A DNA stretch of 64,000 nt, from NCBI GenBank assembly GCA_026770025.1, contig JAMXDE010000015.1:868001-932000 (forward strand), written 5' to 3'. Both the position numbers and the translations under genes were made by a program. Below the pieces are notes generated by a model. The model did not search any database. It saw nothing but the letters and a program-made list of their open reading frames with translations, and was not told the origin of the DNA. Below are positions 34,475 through 44,640 of this stretch, in pieces; positions within the stretch are counted from its first letter, which is position 1, and every line of letters starts with the position of its first letter. Source of the stretch: Craspedostauros australis. Taxonomy: Eukaryota; Bacillariophyta; Bacillariophyceae; Mastogloiales; Achnanthaceae.

Positions 34475-35551
34475 ATGACGACGGCACCGACCGAAACCGA
34501 CAATGTCAAGGCCAGCAGCGGCAGCGGCAGCGACAGCCATGGTCTGCCACATCTCATCCTGGGCACCATGACCTTTGGTGGTCAGACCAACGAGAAAGAT
34601 TCGGAAGCCATGATGGAGGCCTTCGTCAACACCGTCCGAGATGAAGCGGCATCTTCGGGTGCTCCTGATGGCGCCATGATGGACACCGCCATCATGTATC
34701 AGAAAGGCAACACGCAGAAGGTCATGGGCAAAATCTGCCAGCGATCCACCGTCCTTGGAAGCCCGCGCATTGCCGCCAAAGCCAATCCTATCGCGCCCGG
34801 CAACGATCTGTCGCCACCCAACCTGCGCCAGCAGCTCGAGGACTCGTTGCGTGACCTGCAGGTGGAGCAGGTCGATCTCTTCTACCTGCACGCGCCCGAT
34901 GCCAACAACCCCATCGAACCTACCCTCGAGACCGTCCAAGCGCTGTACGAGGAAGGCAGGTTCCTTCGCTTCGGATTGTCCAATTTCACGGCATGGGAGA
35001 CGGTCCATATCCACGCCTACATGAAGCAACGTTCCTACATCCTGCCCACCGTCTACCAAGGCATGTACAACGCCATCACGCGCATGGTCGAGACGGAGCT
35101 GTTTCCCGCTCTGCGCCGCTGCGACATGGTGTTCTACGCCTACAATCCCTTGGCCGGCGGCATGCTGACGGGCAAGTACACGCCGCAATGCGACAACAAG
35201 GATGTGGGCCAACGATTCGCCGGCTCATCGTGGTGGGCCAAGATCTACCGCGATCGATTTCAGCAGGCCGATCAATATGCGGCCATCGAACTCGTGCGGC
35301 AAGCCGTCGGCAACGACATCGCGATGGCGGACGCGTCGTTGCGGTGGATGCGGTATCATTCCAAGCTGATCGCAGACGATGGCATCATTGTGGGCTCCAG
35401 TTCGTTGCATCATCTGCAGACCAATTTGGCGGCGTTGCAACAAGGGCCGTTGCCGGCGAGCGTCGTGGAAGCCTTCGACACAGCCAACGAGCGGTGCGCG
35501 CATATCTGTCCCATGTATTCGCGTGGATATTCCGGATCGAAGTTGGAATAA
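34475..35551 (+). CDS. Aldo/keto reductase, AKR7-like
   Basis: A 358-residue NADPH-dependent aldo/keto reductase of the (beta/alpha)8 barrel type. The start ATGACGACGG follows an A-rich leader. Motifs include LILGTMTFGGQ at 27-37, the catalytic tetrad Asp70/Tyr75 (MMDTAIMYQKGNT), Lys102 (RIAAKANP) and His139 (LFYLHAPD), and the cofactor-side segments RFGLSNF and YAYNPLAGGMLTGKY. The FGLSNF and NPLAGGMLTGKY wording is typical of the aflatoxin-aldehyde-reductase subgroup (AKR7), which reduces dialdehydes and succinic semialdehyde. The in-vivo substrate is not known. No targeting peptide is evident, so it is probably cytosolic. It converges on the amidohydrolase gene with 78 bp between stops. 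Confidence 0.9.
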   Translation: MTTAPTETDNVKASSGSGSDSHGLPHLILGTMTFGGQTNEKDSEAMMEAFVNTVRDEAASSGAPDGAMMDTAIMYQKGNTQKVMGKICQRSTVLGSPRIAAKANPIAPGNDLSPPNLRQQLEDSLRDLQVEQVDLFYLHAPDANNPIEPTLETVQALYEEGRFLRFGLSNFTAWETVHIHAYMKQRSYILPTVYQGMYNAITRMVETELFPALRRCDMVFYAYNPLAGGMLTGKYTPQCDNKDVGQRFAGSSWWAKIYRDRFQQADQYAAIELVRQAVGNDIAMADASLRWMRYHSKLIADDGIIVGSSSLHHLQTNLAALQQGPLPASVVEAFDTANERCAHICPMYSRGYSGSKLE

Positions 35552-35578
35552 AACAGAGCTGTCCGGAGCATTACATTG

Positions 35579-35604
35579 CTCTCTCTCTCTCTCTCTCTCT
35601 CTCT
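35579..35604. repeat. (CT)13 microsatellite between convergent genes
   Basis: A perfect dinucleotide run occupying a third of the 78-bp space between the aldo/keto reductase and amidohydrolase stop codons. Confidence 0.9.
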
Positions 35605-35629
35605 TAGAGTATGATACATTTTGTTTTGT

Positions 35630-37177
35630 TTACTTCCCCTTCTTGCTAGAACGCCGTTTGGTGGGTGAGATCCTTGACTTGTCAGGCGTCGTTGACGCGG
35701 ATGCGTTCACCGAGATGGTCTTGACGGGCGAGGTTGGTGGCAACTGCGATGATCTCGTCTTGCTCTTCGATCTGCGCTTGGCCAAACCCCCTTGCGGTTC
35801 AAACTGTATCACTCCGTCCTTCATCACAGCCAAACAGTGCGCGTCCCAATCTTCGAACACTGCCGATCCCAGCAGCGGATTCTCACTCAGCACGAGCAGA
35901 TCCGCACGCGCGCCTTGCGCCACGACGCCGATCTCATCCTTCATGTTGACCAGCTCGGCTGCGTGACATGTGGCCGTGCGCAGTATCTCATCCATGGGCA
36001 GTCCTGCCTCTTCCAACAGCGCGAATTCATGCAGCTGATAATCCCGCATGGCCGCCAAGCAATCGGTGCCGAACGCCATGCGGATGCCGTACTTGTAGGC
36101 AATCTGGATCGATCGCATGCCAGCCTCCAGCACGTCATCGACCTTGTCGACCATGTCCTGCGACAAGCCTTGTTGCAGTCCTTGGCGCTTGAGCAGATCG
36201 TACGTCAGCAGGGTCGGCACGAGGTACGTCCCAGCCTCTGCCATGGCTTGCGCCGACGCAGCATCCAGCAAGTTGCCATGCTCGATGCTTGTGACACCGG
36301 CCGCGACGGCGCGCACGATGGAACGCGGCGTGTAGGCATGCGCCATCACGGGAATGTTGGCAGCCGCGGCCTCTTCGACGATGGCCTTGAGCTCGGCCGT
36401 GGAGAATTGCGTCGACGTGATGCGATCCGTCGGTGAGCTGACACCGCCACCCGCCATGACCTTGATGTGCGTGGCCCCCTTGCGCACTTCATCACGCACG
36501 GCGCGTCGCACTTCGGTGTCGCCGTCGCAGATGCGTCCCAGACCGCAACATTGCGATAGCGTCTTCGCGAATTCACCCGGCAACCGCATGTCGCCGTGTC
36601 CGCCCGTTTGGCTCAGGGCCTTGCCGCAGAACAGCAGCCGCGGTCCCCGGCTGATGCCTTCCGACAGCGCACGTGCCAAGCCATGATCGGCACCGCCGGC
36701 ATCGCGGATCGTCGTGAAGCCGCGGTACAACATCTCGCGGCACGTTTGCAAGGCCCTTGCCGTGACGTAGCTTTCGGACGTCTGCTCCAGCAACGCGAAG
36801 CTCGCCGTGAAAGCCGTGACGTGGACGTGGCAATCGATCAATCCGGGCATGACGTAGGCCTCGCCTTTCAAATCCCAGGTGCGGCAATGTTTCGTGCCCA
36901 GCAAGTACTGGATGTCCGCCTTGAGCCTCTCGACGCTGGGGTAGATCTTGTGGATCTTGCCTTGGCGAATCAAGATGCTGCGATGCTCCTGAAGGCAGCC
37001 GCCGACGACATCGACAATGTGCACGTCGAGGAGCACCTGATCGAACGGGACCTCCTTGGAGTTGTTGGTTTTGGGTGCCTGGCGTCGCAGCAATGACATG
37101 GAAGAGATGGATCCAGCCGCAGACGATGCGTATGAGAGGTTGCCGGACGACATGCCCTGCAGGCTTTGCGAATCCAT
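35630..37177 (-). CDS. Metal-dependent amidohydrolase, imidazolonepropionase/prolidase-like
   Basis: A 515-residue amidohydrolase-superfamily enzyme (TIM barrel with binuclear metal site). Metal ligands are visible: the HxH pair His117/His119 (GLIDCHVHV), Lys239 (HIKVMAGGG, the bridging carbamylated Lys), His280 (VMAHAYTP), His300 (SIEHGNLLD) and Asp372 (AFGTDC). The N-terminal beta-sandwich strand (LLDVHIVDVVGG, ILIRQGKIHKI) and C-terminal strand (GARADLLVLSENPL) complete the fold. This set is closest to the imidazolonepropionase-like/Xaa-Pro dipeptidase group of bacteria and fungi; the exact substrate (a dipeptide or cyclic amide) cannot be told. Residues 1-40 are Ser-rich and the last ~45 are Lys/Ser/Thr-rich (RRSKSKTRSSQ), an extension absent from bacterial relatives. 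No signal peptide is evident. Confidence 0.88.
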   Translation of the reverse strand: MDSQSLQGMSSGNLSYASSAAGSISSMSLLRRQAPKTNNSKEVPFDQVLLDVHIVDVVGGCLQEHRSILIRQGKIHKIYPSVERLKADIQYLLGTKHCRTWDLKGEAYVMPGLIDCHVHVTAFTASFALLEQTSESYVTARALQTCREMLYRGFTTIRDAGGADHGLARALSEGISRGPRLLFCGKALSQTGGHGDMRLPGEFAKTLSQCCGLGRICDGDTEVRRAVRDEVRKGATHIKVMAGGGVSSPTDRITSTQFSTAELKAIVEEAAAANIPVMAHAYTPRSIVRAVAAGVTSIEHGNLLDAASAQAMAEAGTYLVPTLLTYDLLKRQGLQQGLSQDMVDKVDDVLEAGMRSIQIAYKYGIRMAFGTDCLAAMRDYQLHEFALLEEAGLPMDEILRTATCHAAELVNMKDEIGVVAQGARADLLVLSENPLLGSAVFEDWDAHCLAVMKDGVIQFEPQGGLAKRRSKSKTRSSQLPPTSPVKTISVNASASTTPDKSRISPTKRRSSKKGK

Positions 37178-37823
37178 CGTTCACAGTGGCGATATAATCC
37201 AACACAAGTTACTCTCGGCTGTGGTCCTTCTGGTGATGACTCGTGCCCGTGTGTCTGCTCGGTGGCTGTTCTACGACTATGTATGGTTTATTGGTGTTGC
37301 TGCTTGTCAGTTTGTGCCTGCATCAACAAGTGTGATGGAGGCTGTTTCTCTCTCTCTGTCTGTGCGCGTGTGGTGTTGGAAAGCTGCTTCATCTGATCGT
37401 TCGCATCACATCAACCAGCGACGGCAAAAACGAAGAACAAACTGTCGTCACGCATGATTGGCACATGGTCGCGTCTGTCTTTGGATACCTTTTTCCTTCC
37501 CGCTCATCCACAACCAACCAATCAGGTGTTCGCAAATGTCGATTCATGACAGTGGTGTCGATGACCAGAATCCACCAAAGGCGACAAGAGACGAAACTGC
37601 GCTGTTGTCGGTATCGCGTAGTGTACGAGTAGGCACGCATAGTATGATTTACCTCTTTATGGTTTACTTTCGTGCCAATTGATGATTAATCTCTATTCTC
37701 TGTTTGCATAACATGTATGGTGCAATGCATCGTAATATATAATATTATACTCGTATACGAGTATTCCTTCTTTTTGTGTTTTGTGTTTGCACTGTAATTG
37801 TCCAACCCAACCACCCATCATGC
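37178..37823. other. Intergenic region with an 18-bp palindrome
   Basis: Between the start of the amidohydrolase gene and the stop of the oxidoreductase gene, both minus strand. The right third is AT-rich and contains the palindrome ATACTCGTATACGAGTAT at 37747-37764. No coding segment is recognised. Confidence 0.55.
37747..37764. promoter_or_regulatory. 18-bp perfect palindrome near a 3' end
   Basis: ATACTCGTATACGAGTAT is its own reverse complement and lies about 60 bp past the stop of the oxidoreductase gene. It could form a hairpin in the 3' untranslated RNA or bind a dimeric protein; the role is unknown. Confidence 0.5.
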
Positions 37824-39579
37824 TCACGCTTCGTTCGTGGCATTCACGATGGACGCGGTGGCCTGGATCCCGATCTCGACGGCCCGGATGCCATCGTCAA
37901 GCGACACCTGCGGATGGAAGCTGCCACCCTTGTTGTACTTTTTGATTTCTGACAACAGGAAGTGCCACTCGACGCCGGTGCTGCTGTAATGGTATCCACC
38001 GTGCGTTGGCATGTCGCAGTCGATGCCATGGACTTCCTTCACGTCGGAGCATTCGAACACTTGCTCTTGGATGGAGGCGGCAGGTGGAGGCACGTTGCGG
38101 TGCTTCCAGAGTTCGTGCGATGGTCTCTGGTACATGTACACCTTGTTCTCTGGCAGGTACGCCTCCAGTCGTCCCTGAATTGTTGAAAATCGATATCGTG
38201 GAATGAAGCAATGCAGATGGTTGGGATGATGTATGGTAATTGAGCAAGTGAGTGAGTCAGTCAGCATGCTTGTGGACACTCATTGAGTCAGAGAAGCATC
38301 AAGAGCAACATCAATCACACGGAACTATCCAACGCATCCCGCGTACCTTGGTTCCGGTGACAATGACTTCCTCCTGGTGCCTGCTGCCTTCAGCAAACAT
38401 GCAGAGCTCCAAACACCCGATAATCTTTCTCCAATTGGTCTCCGGCGAAGACGACGACGACGACGACGAAGAGGAGACAGAAGAAGCGGAGGAAGCGGAA
38501 TCTGGAGATAAGGAGGAGGTCTGCTGCTTGCTGGCACCCATAGACTTCGGATCCTGGAACGGCATCGTGACGAACGCAGAATCGATGATGGGTTCATCGA
38601 ACTGGTCCTTTTCTTGTCCGTAGTTCAAACCACGTTGGGCCAACGCTCGGACCTTCGACAGGTTTGCCTCCTCGCCGGTGATGAGACGGAACAGGTCGAA
38701 GAAGTGGCAGCACTTCTCCACCAGAGTGTCGCCGGTCTTCTTGCTGTCGCGATTCCATTTCCCAATCTTGTGCAGGAATGGGTATCGGTTTTCGCGGATG
38801 GTCACCATCTTGATCTCGCCGACGGCAGGGATGAGCGACACGAGCTTGGCGATGGCAGGGATGAATCTGTACTCCATCGCCACCCAGATCCTCGCGGCGA
38901 AGGCGGGATCCGCGGAAAGCTGACGCAGGTCATCGATTTGCTCTTGAGACACAGCCACTGGCTTCTCCACCAGGATGGTGAGATCGTGCTTGCCCCATTG
39001 CATCAAGGTGGGCGTGTGGAGATAGTTGGGAGATGCAATGACGAGCAGATCGATGTCCGCTGCATGCTGCAGCAACTCATCTTGGCTGTTAAATGCCATG
39101 GGGTTGTGCGGCTCCAGGAACCTTGCGCCATTGCTTGAGGTGGAGTGAAATTTGTCCATGATCTGACGTGCCTTCGACAACGATGGCTCGTGCGGATCGC
39201 AGAGGAAGTTGATTCTCACATCCTTCGAATACCCCATGACGTACGAGATGTGTTCTTGTCCCATCTGAAACGCGCGCGCGGTGAAGGGATGGTTGACACA
39301 TAGATCGATCGCGAAGATTCAGAGCATGCAACAATTGTGATACGTGTGAGTATGTGAACGCGTCACAGCCACAGCCACAACCACAAAAGGCAAACCCGTG
39401 AACCCAGCGCTCCAGCAGTGGACGCGTCTGCCAAATACACACGCGTGACCTTTCCTGCTTACCATGCCGCATCCCAGAATGGCACACCTGATCCGTTGAT
39501 CATCAGAATGAGGTGGGAACACAACACCGTTGTCATCACGATCATGGTGAGTGACGAATCCTTGTGTATTTGGTGGCAT
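37824..39579 (-). CDS. Gfo/Idh/MocA-family oxidoreductase (3 exons)
   Basis: Exons are 39579-39463, 39264-38347 and 38174-37824; introns of 198 and 172 bp have GTAAGC...TTTCAG and GTACGC...TTCAG ends, both between codons. The product is 461 residues. The first splice rebuilds the NAD(P)-binding Rossmann loop CAILGCGMMGQEH (residues 32-44), strong support for the gene model. LLVIASPNYLHTP (112-124) and EKPVAVS (139-145, with the Lys of the EKP motif) are family signatures. The C-terminal substrate domain follows, interrupted by a poly-Ser and Ser/Asp insertion near residues 285-310 encoded by repeated TCG/GTC triplets. The family oxidises or reduces sugars, inositols and related compounds; the substrate here is not known. 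No targeting peptide is evident. Confidence 0.88.
38175..38346 (-). other. Intron 2 of the oxidoreductase gene
   Basis: A 172-bp intron, GTACGCGGG to CAACAATTCAG on the minus strand, between Lys and Gly codons. Confidence 0.75.
39265..39462 (-). other. Intron 1 of the oxidoreductase gene
   Basis: A 198-bp intron, GTAAGCAGG to CGCGTTTCAG on the minus strand. It splits the Rossmann glycine loop between two Met codons. Confidence 0.8.
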
Positions 39580-40489
39580 GATGGACGGCGGCGGCGGCGG
39601 CTGTTTCAAGAACTGGTTTGCGGAGTCTGCCTTCCTTTGTTTCGTTTCAATGGGGAAATTGTGATGTGATGCTGTTGTCGGCGTTGAAGTTGGTGTTGAT
39701 GTTGACGTTGCTGTGGGAATGTGTGTTGCGATTGCAGATTCGTTCTTGTGTTCCGCGATTTTTGTGAGAACAAATGTCCCCGTGTCAACAGATCATCGAA
39801 AAAGACAGTCCCCACAAGAGAAGGGTGGACGAACAAGTTGATGGCACCTGAATCAAAGTGACTGATAGCAGATTGACACCGGCGATGACGACGCCTGTTG
39901 CGGCGACGAGGCGAAGGAGCGGACGAGTGATGGGGGATGATCAGCAGGGGCGGATTTGAAGCTCACAATTCTGCACTTCACTCTTGGTGTCTCCTGGTTG
40001 CCGTGACGGAAGTCGTGGGTGCATTTTCTTTGATGGGAGCTGTCATGAAGGATATGCACGACTGACATTCATGTTGACACCGTCATAACGTCCAAATAAC
40101 GTTGTTCTCTTTCTCGATTCCGAACGGATGGAATCAACGATGTCCACGTCTGTCTGTCATCCACATCATTGTCCGTTTCTTCGCGACACCATGGATTAGT
40201 GGATGGAACACTACACGAGACTCAATTCAGCCGCTGACGGATTGAGTTCGATCTCTTCCGTGACACTTTGGCGAAGTCGCCGAACTCGGCCCCAACCATC
40301 CGAGACTCGTGTTGGCTCAATCTCGGCTTGTAGATTGAAGCGTGACGCTGATGTTCAAAAGAATAGTGTTACTGTTAATGGTGTGTTACAAAATGATGTG
40401 GTTTCAAAGAGATGTGGCGGAGCCGGGCTGATGGTATGTGGTTCCATTCCAGTCATACCATCGGCGCTTGCTGTCCACCTTCGGATATC
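39580..40489. other. Intergenic, no gene recognised
   Basis: This 910-bp stretch lies between the oxidoreductase start and the end of the DUF6824 gene, both minus strand. It has (GGC)n-rich sequence near 39588-39600 and short open frames without motifs. Confidence 0.5.
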
Positions 40490-42643
40490 CTACAAAAACG
40501 CGCCGCTGCGGGCCAGTTCTGGATGCTGACGAGCCAGGAGAGCACGGGCGATCGCCGCATCGGCTGCCGCAGTGGACAGGCTCAACGCGGACGGCACAGC
40601 GTTCGGAAGGCCAACCGAGAAGCGTCGATCCATCGAATCCAACGACTGCAATGAATGGCGGTGCCGTGTGAGCGTATCCGATGGTCGTCTCAGATCCGTG
40701 GTGGAGAGGAGACTGACACGGCGCGGCAGGGACTGCAGCAGTTGCGATCCTGTGTTCATGGCACCTGGCGCAGCCGCCGATAACGCGTTGGCCAATTCCA
40801 GCGTGGCAACTTCTTCACTGGCCAATCGCTGGTGCGCGGCGACGATGGCGGCCTGCTGGCGGATGTACTGCTCACGTTGCTGAGCCTGTTGCATCTGTCG
40901 TTGCGTGGCGATCATGAGCTGCGTCGTCTCCTGTGCGTCATGGAGCTGCTTGGCGACGAGCTTTTGCAGCTCATCCTTGTCACGGATCTGTTGGCTTGTT
41001 TTCTGTGGGTTGGTAGAGGGTACAGGATATGTGATTGATCGGAAGAGATGCAATGGAAGGAGAAGAGGTGTGAGATTTGATCAAGCGTGATAGAACAATA
41101 GCAATGATAGGCATTAGCCTCAACTGAGACGGAAACGTACCTCAAAGGCGACGTGATCGCCGACCTCATACCACAGGGCATCTTCCTTCTGCTTGAGGAA
41201 TCGACCACCCTGCGATCGGATGATGCGCACGACCTTGCGAGACACCATCGGCTTGTCCTTCTTCTTGGCCTTGAAGTAGACCGTGCGGAACTGGTCGATG
41301 AGGCGTCTGTACTTCTGGTTGCCGGGGTGCTTCGTCATGGCGCCGCCGCGTCCGCACAAGATGTCATCGCTTGTGTAGTGGGCGATACCGTCCGTGGACG
41401 CTGGAACGGGCTTGATGTCCTCGGCGTCGCTGAATGTGGTGACATCGTTGGCCTGTGCCAGTGCTTGCTGTTGCATCTGTGCCTGCATGGTGATGTTGGC
41501 GTTGTTGGTGGCACTCAGGGCCATCGGCATGGAGATTGGCGCAGTGATCGTTGCTGCTGCTGCTGCTTGCGGAGCGGCTTGCATCTGCGGGTGGGATGCT
41601 AGCGCCTTCTGGAGTTGGCTTGCGCTGTTGATCATGGCGTAGCTGCTCATGCTGACGCTTCGACTCCTGTGGTTGCTAACCGATGCCGTGGCGCTGTGAT
41701 TGCTGCCGCTGCCCAAACTCGCATCGCTGTTGCTTCTGATGTTGCTTCTGATCTTGCTGGCGTTGGTGATGGCCGTGGCCTCCTGGATCTCACGCAGCAT
41801 ACTGTGCGTGATGTCGTGATGCGAGGGCGCCAAGCCGTTCCTTGGGTACTTGCCGTTGACCTGCCCGCCGTGCGCCATCTCCATCTTGGCCTTGAATCGC
41901 TTGCACTCGTCGATCTCATCGCGAAAGACGGTGCGCATCTGCTGCGAGGTCTTATCGAGCGCGGCCGCATCCGAGATCTCATGCCACAGACCGGACTGCG
42001 CATTCTGCTTGAGGAAGCGGCCGCCGGTGGACTGGATGAGACGCACGATGCCACGCGAGATCTCCGGCTTCTCGTTCTTGCGTGCGCGCAGGTAGGCCGA
42101 TCGGTACTTGGCCACGAGCTCGCGGAAGTGTCGGTTGCCGCTGTGGAAGGGGATCTTGCCGCCTCTGCCACACAGGACGTCGTTGTCTGTGGGGTCGGCG
42201 ACGCCCTCGTCGGTCCTCTGCTTCGTCTTGGTTGCATGTGCGTCTGCGTCTGCTGCGGATGAAGATGAAGACAGAGTTGACGAGGATGAAGACAAGGTCG
42301 ATGAGGAGGAGGATGATGATGGTGTGGGAGATGCTGCGGTCTTGCGGGCTCTCTTGGATGGTGCTTGCGATGTCTTCTTGGTCTTGCGCTTCTTGACAGT
42401 CTTCTTCTTGTTGTCTGTTGATGTGGCTGTGTCTGTGGCACTCTTGAGACTGCTGGATGACAAGCCAAGGAGGCCCTCGAGTGCCTGAGACTGCTGCTTC
42501 TCTTCATTGTCTTCGGCTGCACTCTTCATCTGCTTCATCTGCTTGACCTGCTTCTGTTTGCTCTGTTTCGATTGTTTGTTGCATGATGACATGATGGTGG
42601 ATGGCGAAGCAACGTTCATCTTTGAGGGGTTCGATGTGTTCAT
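40490..42643 (-). CDS. Protein with two DUF6824 domains (2 exons)
   Basis: Exon 1 is 42643-41141 and exon 2 is 41002-40490; the 138-bp intron has GTACGT...CCACAG ends and lies between codons. The product is 671 residues. The frame is open above the ATG at 42643, but only through a non-ATG codon. Residues 1-150 are Lys/Ser-rich with a likely nuclear localisation run (KKKTVKKRKTKK). Two DUF6824-type domains follow at about 152-240 (NDVLCGRGGKIPFHSGNRHF) and 424-510 (DDILCGRGGAMTKHPGNQKY). Each has the conserved GGRFLK and W(H/Y)E(I/V)xD motifs and ends in KTSQQ(M/I)R. In domain 2 that ending is supplied by exon 2, confirming the splice. The tail is a Gln-rich coiled coil then Ser/Arg/Leu-rich. 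DUF6824 is abundant in diatoms and of unknown function. A nuclear, possibly DNA-related role is inference. Confidence 0.88.
41003..41140 (-). other. Intron of the DUF6824 gene
   Basis: A 138-bp intron, GTACGTTTCC to CCAACCCACAG on the minus strand. It splits the end of the second DUF6824 domain. Confidence 0.85.
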
Positions 42644-43709
42644 ACTGATTATGATAATAACACTTTGCAATGTTAGAGTGAGTACTTGTCTTGTGATGAG
42701 TGTGACTTGGGTTTGCTCTCAATTTGGGTTTTATGAGGATGTTTGTTGGATGGATGTGAAGAATGAAAATGAAAGACAACAAAGTGAGCGACGATCCGAT
42801 AATGCTCTCATGGCAATGCTACATACTTGTGCGTGCACACATGGTACAAATGCTACGCCAGCCACGCACACATCCACGGTTCATGTCCATGTTCGCTTCT
42901 CAGCACAGAGAGGTCTCTCGTCGATACAAGTGTTACAACATCGCAACATCCGATCATCATCTTCATCCACGCAAAGCAGCACAATTACAATTACTTCACC
43001 ACACACAACGCAAGACAACACAAGAGTCCATGTTGGTGGCGGCTTTTCTGCAACCGTTGTGCATCTACTCGTGACAACAACACAAAGCGCACAAACAACA
43101 CGCACAAACAACACGGAATCGTGGAACGCAAGATGAATGACCGAAATAGCACTCCAGAAACTTCACGACAAGCACGGCACATGATTCACAAAGCCAAAAT
43201 TCCGCCGTCGGTTGAAGAACTTTCAAACGTCACGAAGATTGCTAGAACTCCAAAGCGTATCATTTGTGAACGCAGGGGTTAGATTCAAACGCCCTCTTGT
43301 ACGTCATCCTTAACCCTACCACCAAACCGTGCACTTTCACGATCCAACATAACATTTCGCGACACTCGACAATCAGCGATGATAAGTGTCCATGAACCAC
43401 TCATTATCGATCGGAAGAGCCATTTATCTTCTGCTGCACCACGTACTATTCGCTGTTCGTCCAGATGGTCCAACGTGACAAGCGTTCGGCTTGGCGAGTG
43501 TCGCCAGGCTTCCTTCTTGGGTGCGTTTTGGGGCTTGGATGATCGCCTCTTCGATGGTTGCCATAAATGTCGATTCTTCTCCGTGAGCCAGCAATAATGC
43601 TTGCGGACTTGTGTGGAGGCAATTCCACCGCGTTGTGCGCGCCGAGATGCAAATACATCACGCGACAGATGCCCAGTGGCGCGTAATTGTCATAACACAC
43701 CATGTCACT
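42644..43709. other. Intergenic, no gene recognised
   Basis: Region upstream of the DUF6824 gene and left flank of the Harbinger-type element. A/C-rich stretches near 42840-43130; no recognisable coding segment. The last three bases, ACT at 43707-43709, are the left copy of that element's target duplication. Confidence 0.5.
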
Positions 43710-43734
43710 AGAGAGTTATCGCATGTAACTTTAA
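43710..43734 (+). repeat. Left terminal inverted repeat, Harbinger-type element
   Basis: Twenty-five bases identical to the reverse complement of 48186-48210. Confidence 0.9.
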
Positions 43735-44640
43735 TGAGTCCCGGGGTACAAAATAACCTGATAGAGATATTTTTCGGGGGGTACGGGCGAGCCAGCCACT
43801 CCTTAGATTTACATGCCATGCGTTTTGAAGCTTTTATTTTACATGCCATGTAACTCCAACAGTCCCGCCAAATGAGAACTCCACGCGGAAGTAAAGTGAA
43901 TTGACAATTTGTTACCCAATCATAGTCGCACACTTCTGGTCTATTCGCATCTTCATTGTTCTCGAGTTTGCCTTGTTTCTTTTTTAGATTAGCGTCAATG
44001 TGAACGGTTCGACCCAATTTTCGTGGTCGAAGGGATCGTGTTTCTCCGCACGTCCTTCGTTGCGTCTGTTGGTGCAGCCGCCACAAAAGCGCGGGCAGAT
44101 GGCGCGAAAACAAACAAAACAACAACAAGCCGGTTGCAACGTCTTCTCTGCCCATGTTCAGCCTGAACATCCAATCGCATCCTTCGTGCACACATACGAT
44201 GGTATCTGCGGCGCGAACTGCTCGTGTGCAATTCTAATTCATCGTCGTCATCCTCATCGTCCTCGCCGCCATGCCTGCGAACGTCCGGTTCATGCTTTCC
44301 AAGATGCACTGAGGAGGGCACGCGCATTCCTCCAACCAGTCTGTGGTACTCCCCATCGTCACTAGCAGCATCATCCGCGCGCGACACACCGACTTATTCT
44401 CTTGATGGCCATGGTCACGGCCACCACCACTGCCACCACTGCCATCAACATCATCACAACATTGGCTGCTTGTGCAATCGATGGCTGGCGAAATGCAAAA
44501 ATTATGCGCGGAGTTGACGCTGGAGTCCTCTGTCCTTTGCTATCCATGCAATCATCATCATCCCCGTTGCAACACAAAATGACAGCCTGCGCCGATCAAG
44601 TGCGGATTGAAACACGCGCGCCCATCTTCGCATACCATCA
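43735..44640. other. Left interior of the Harbinger-type element, no gene recognised
   Basis: Short open frames exist on both strands (for example 43995-44387 minus, with a run of acidic residues), but none shows the spaced tryptophans of a Myb/SANT domain. It could hold a spliced second gene. Confidence 0.4.

Noticed and set aside
43995-44387. Candidate Myb/SANT partner protein of the Harbinger-type transposon.
   Set aside because: No regularly spaced tryptophans or HTH pattern; mostly acidic and His/Arg-rich runs.
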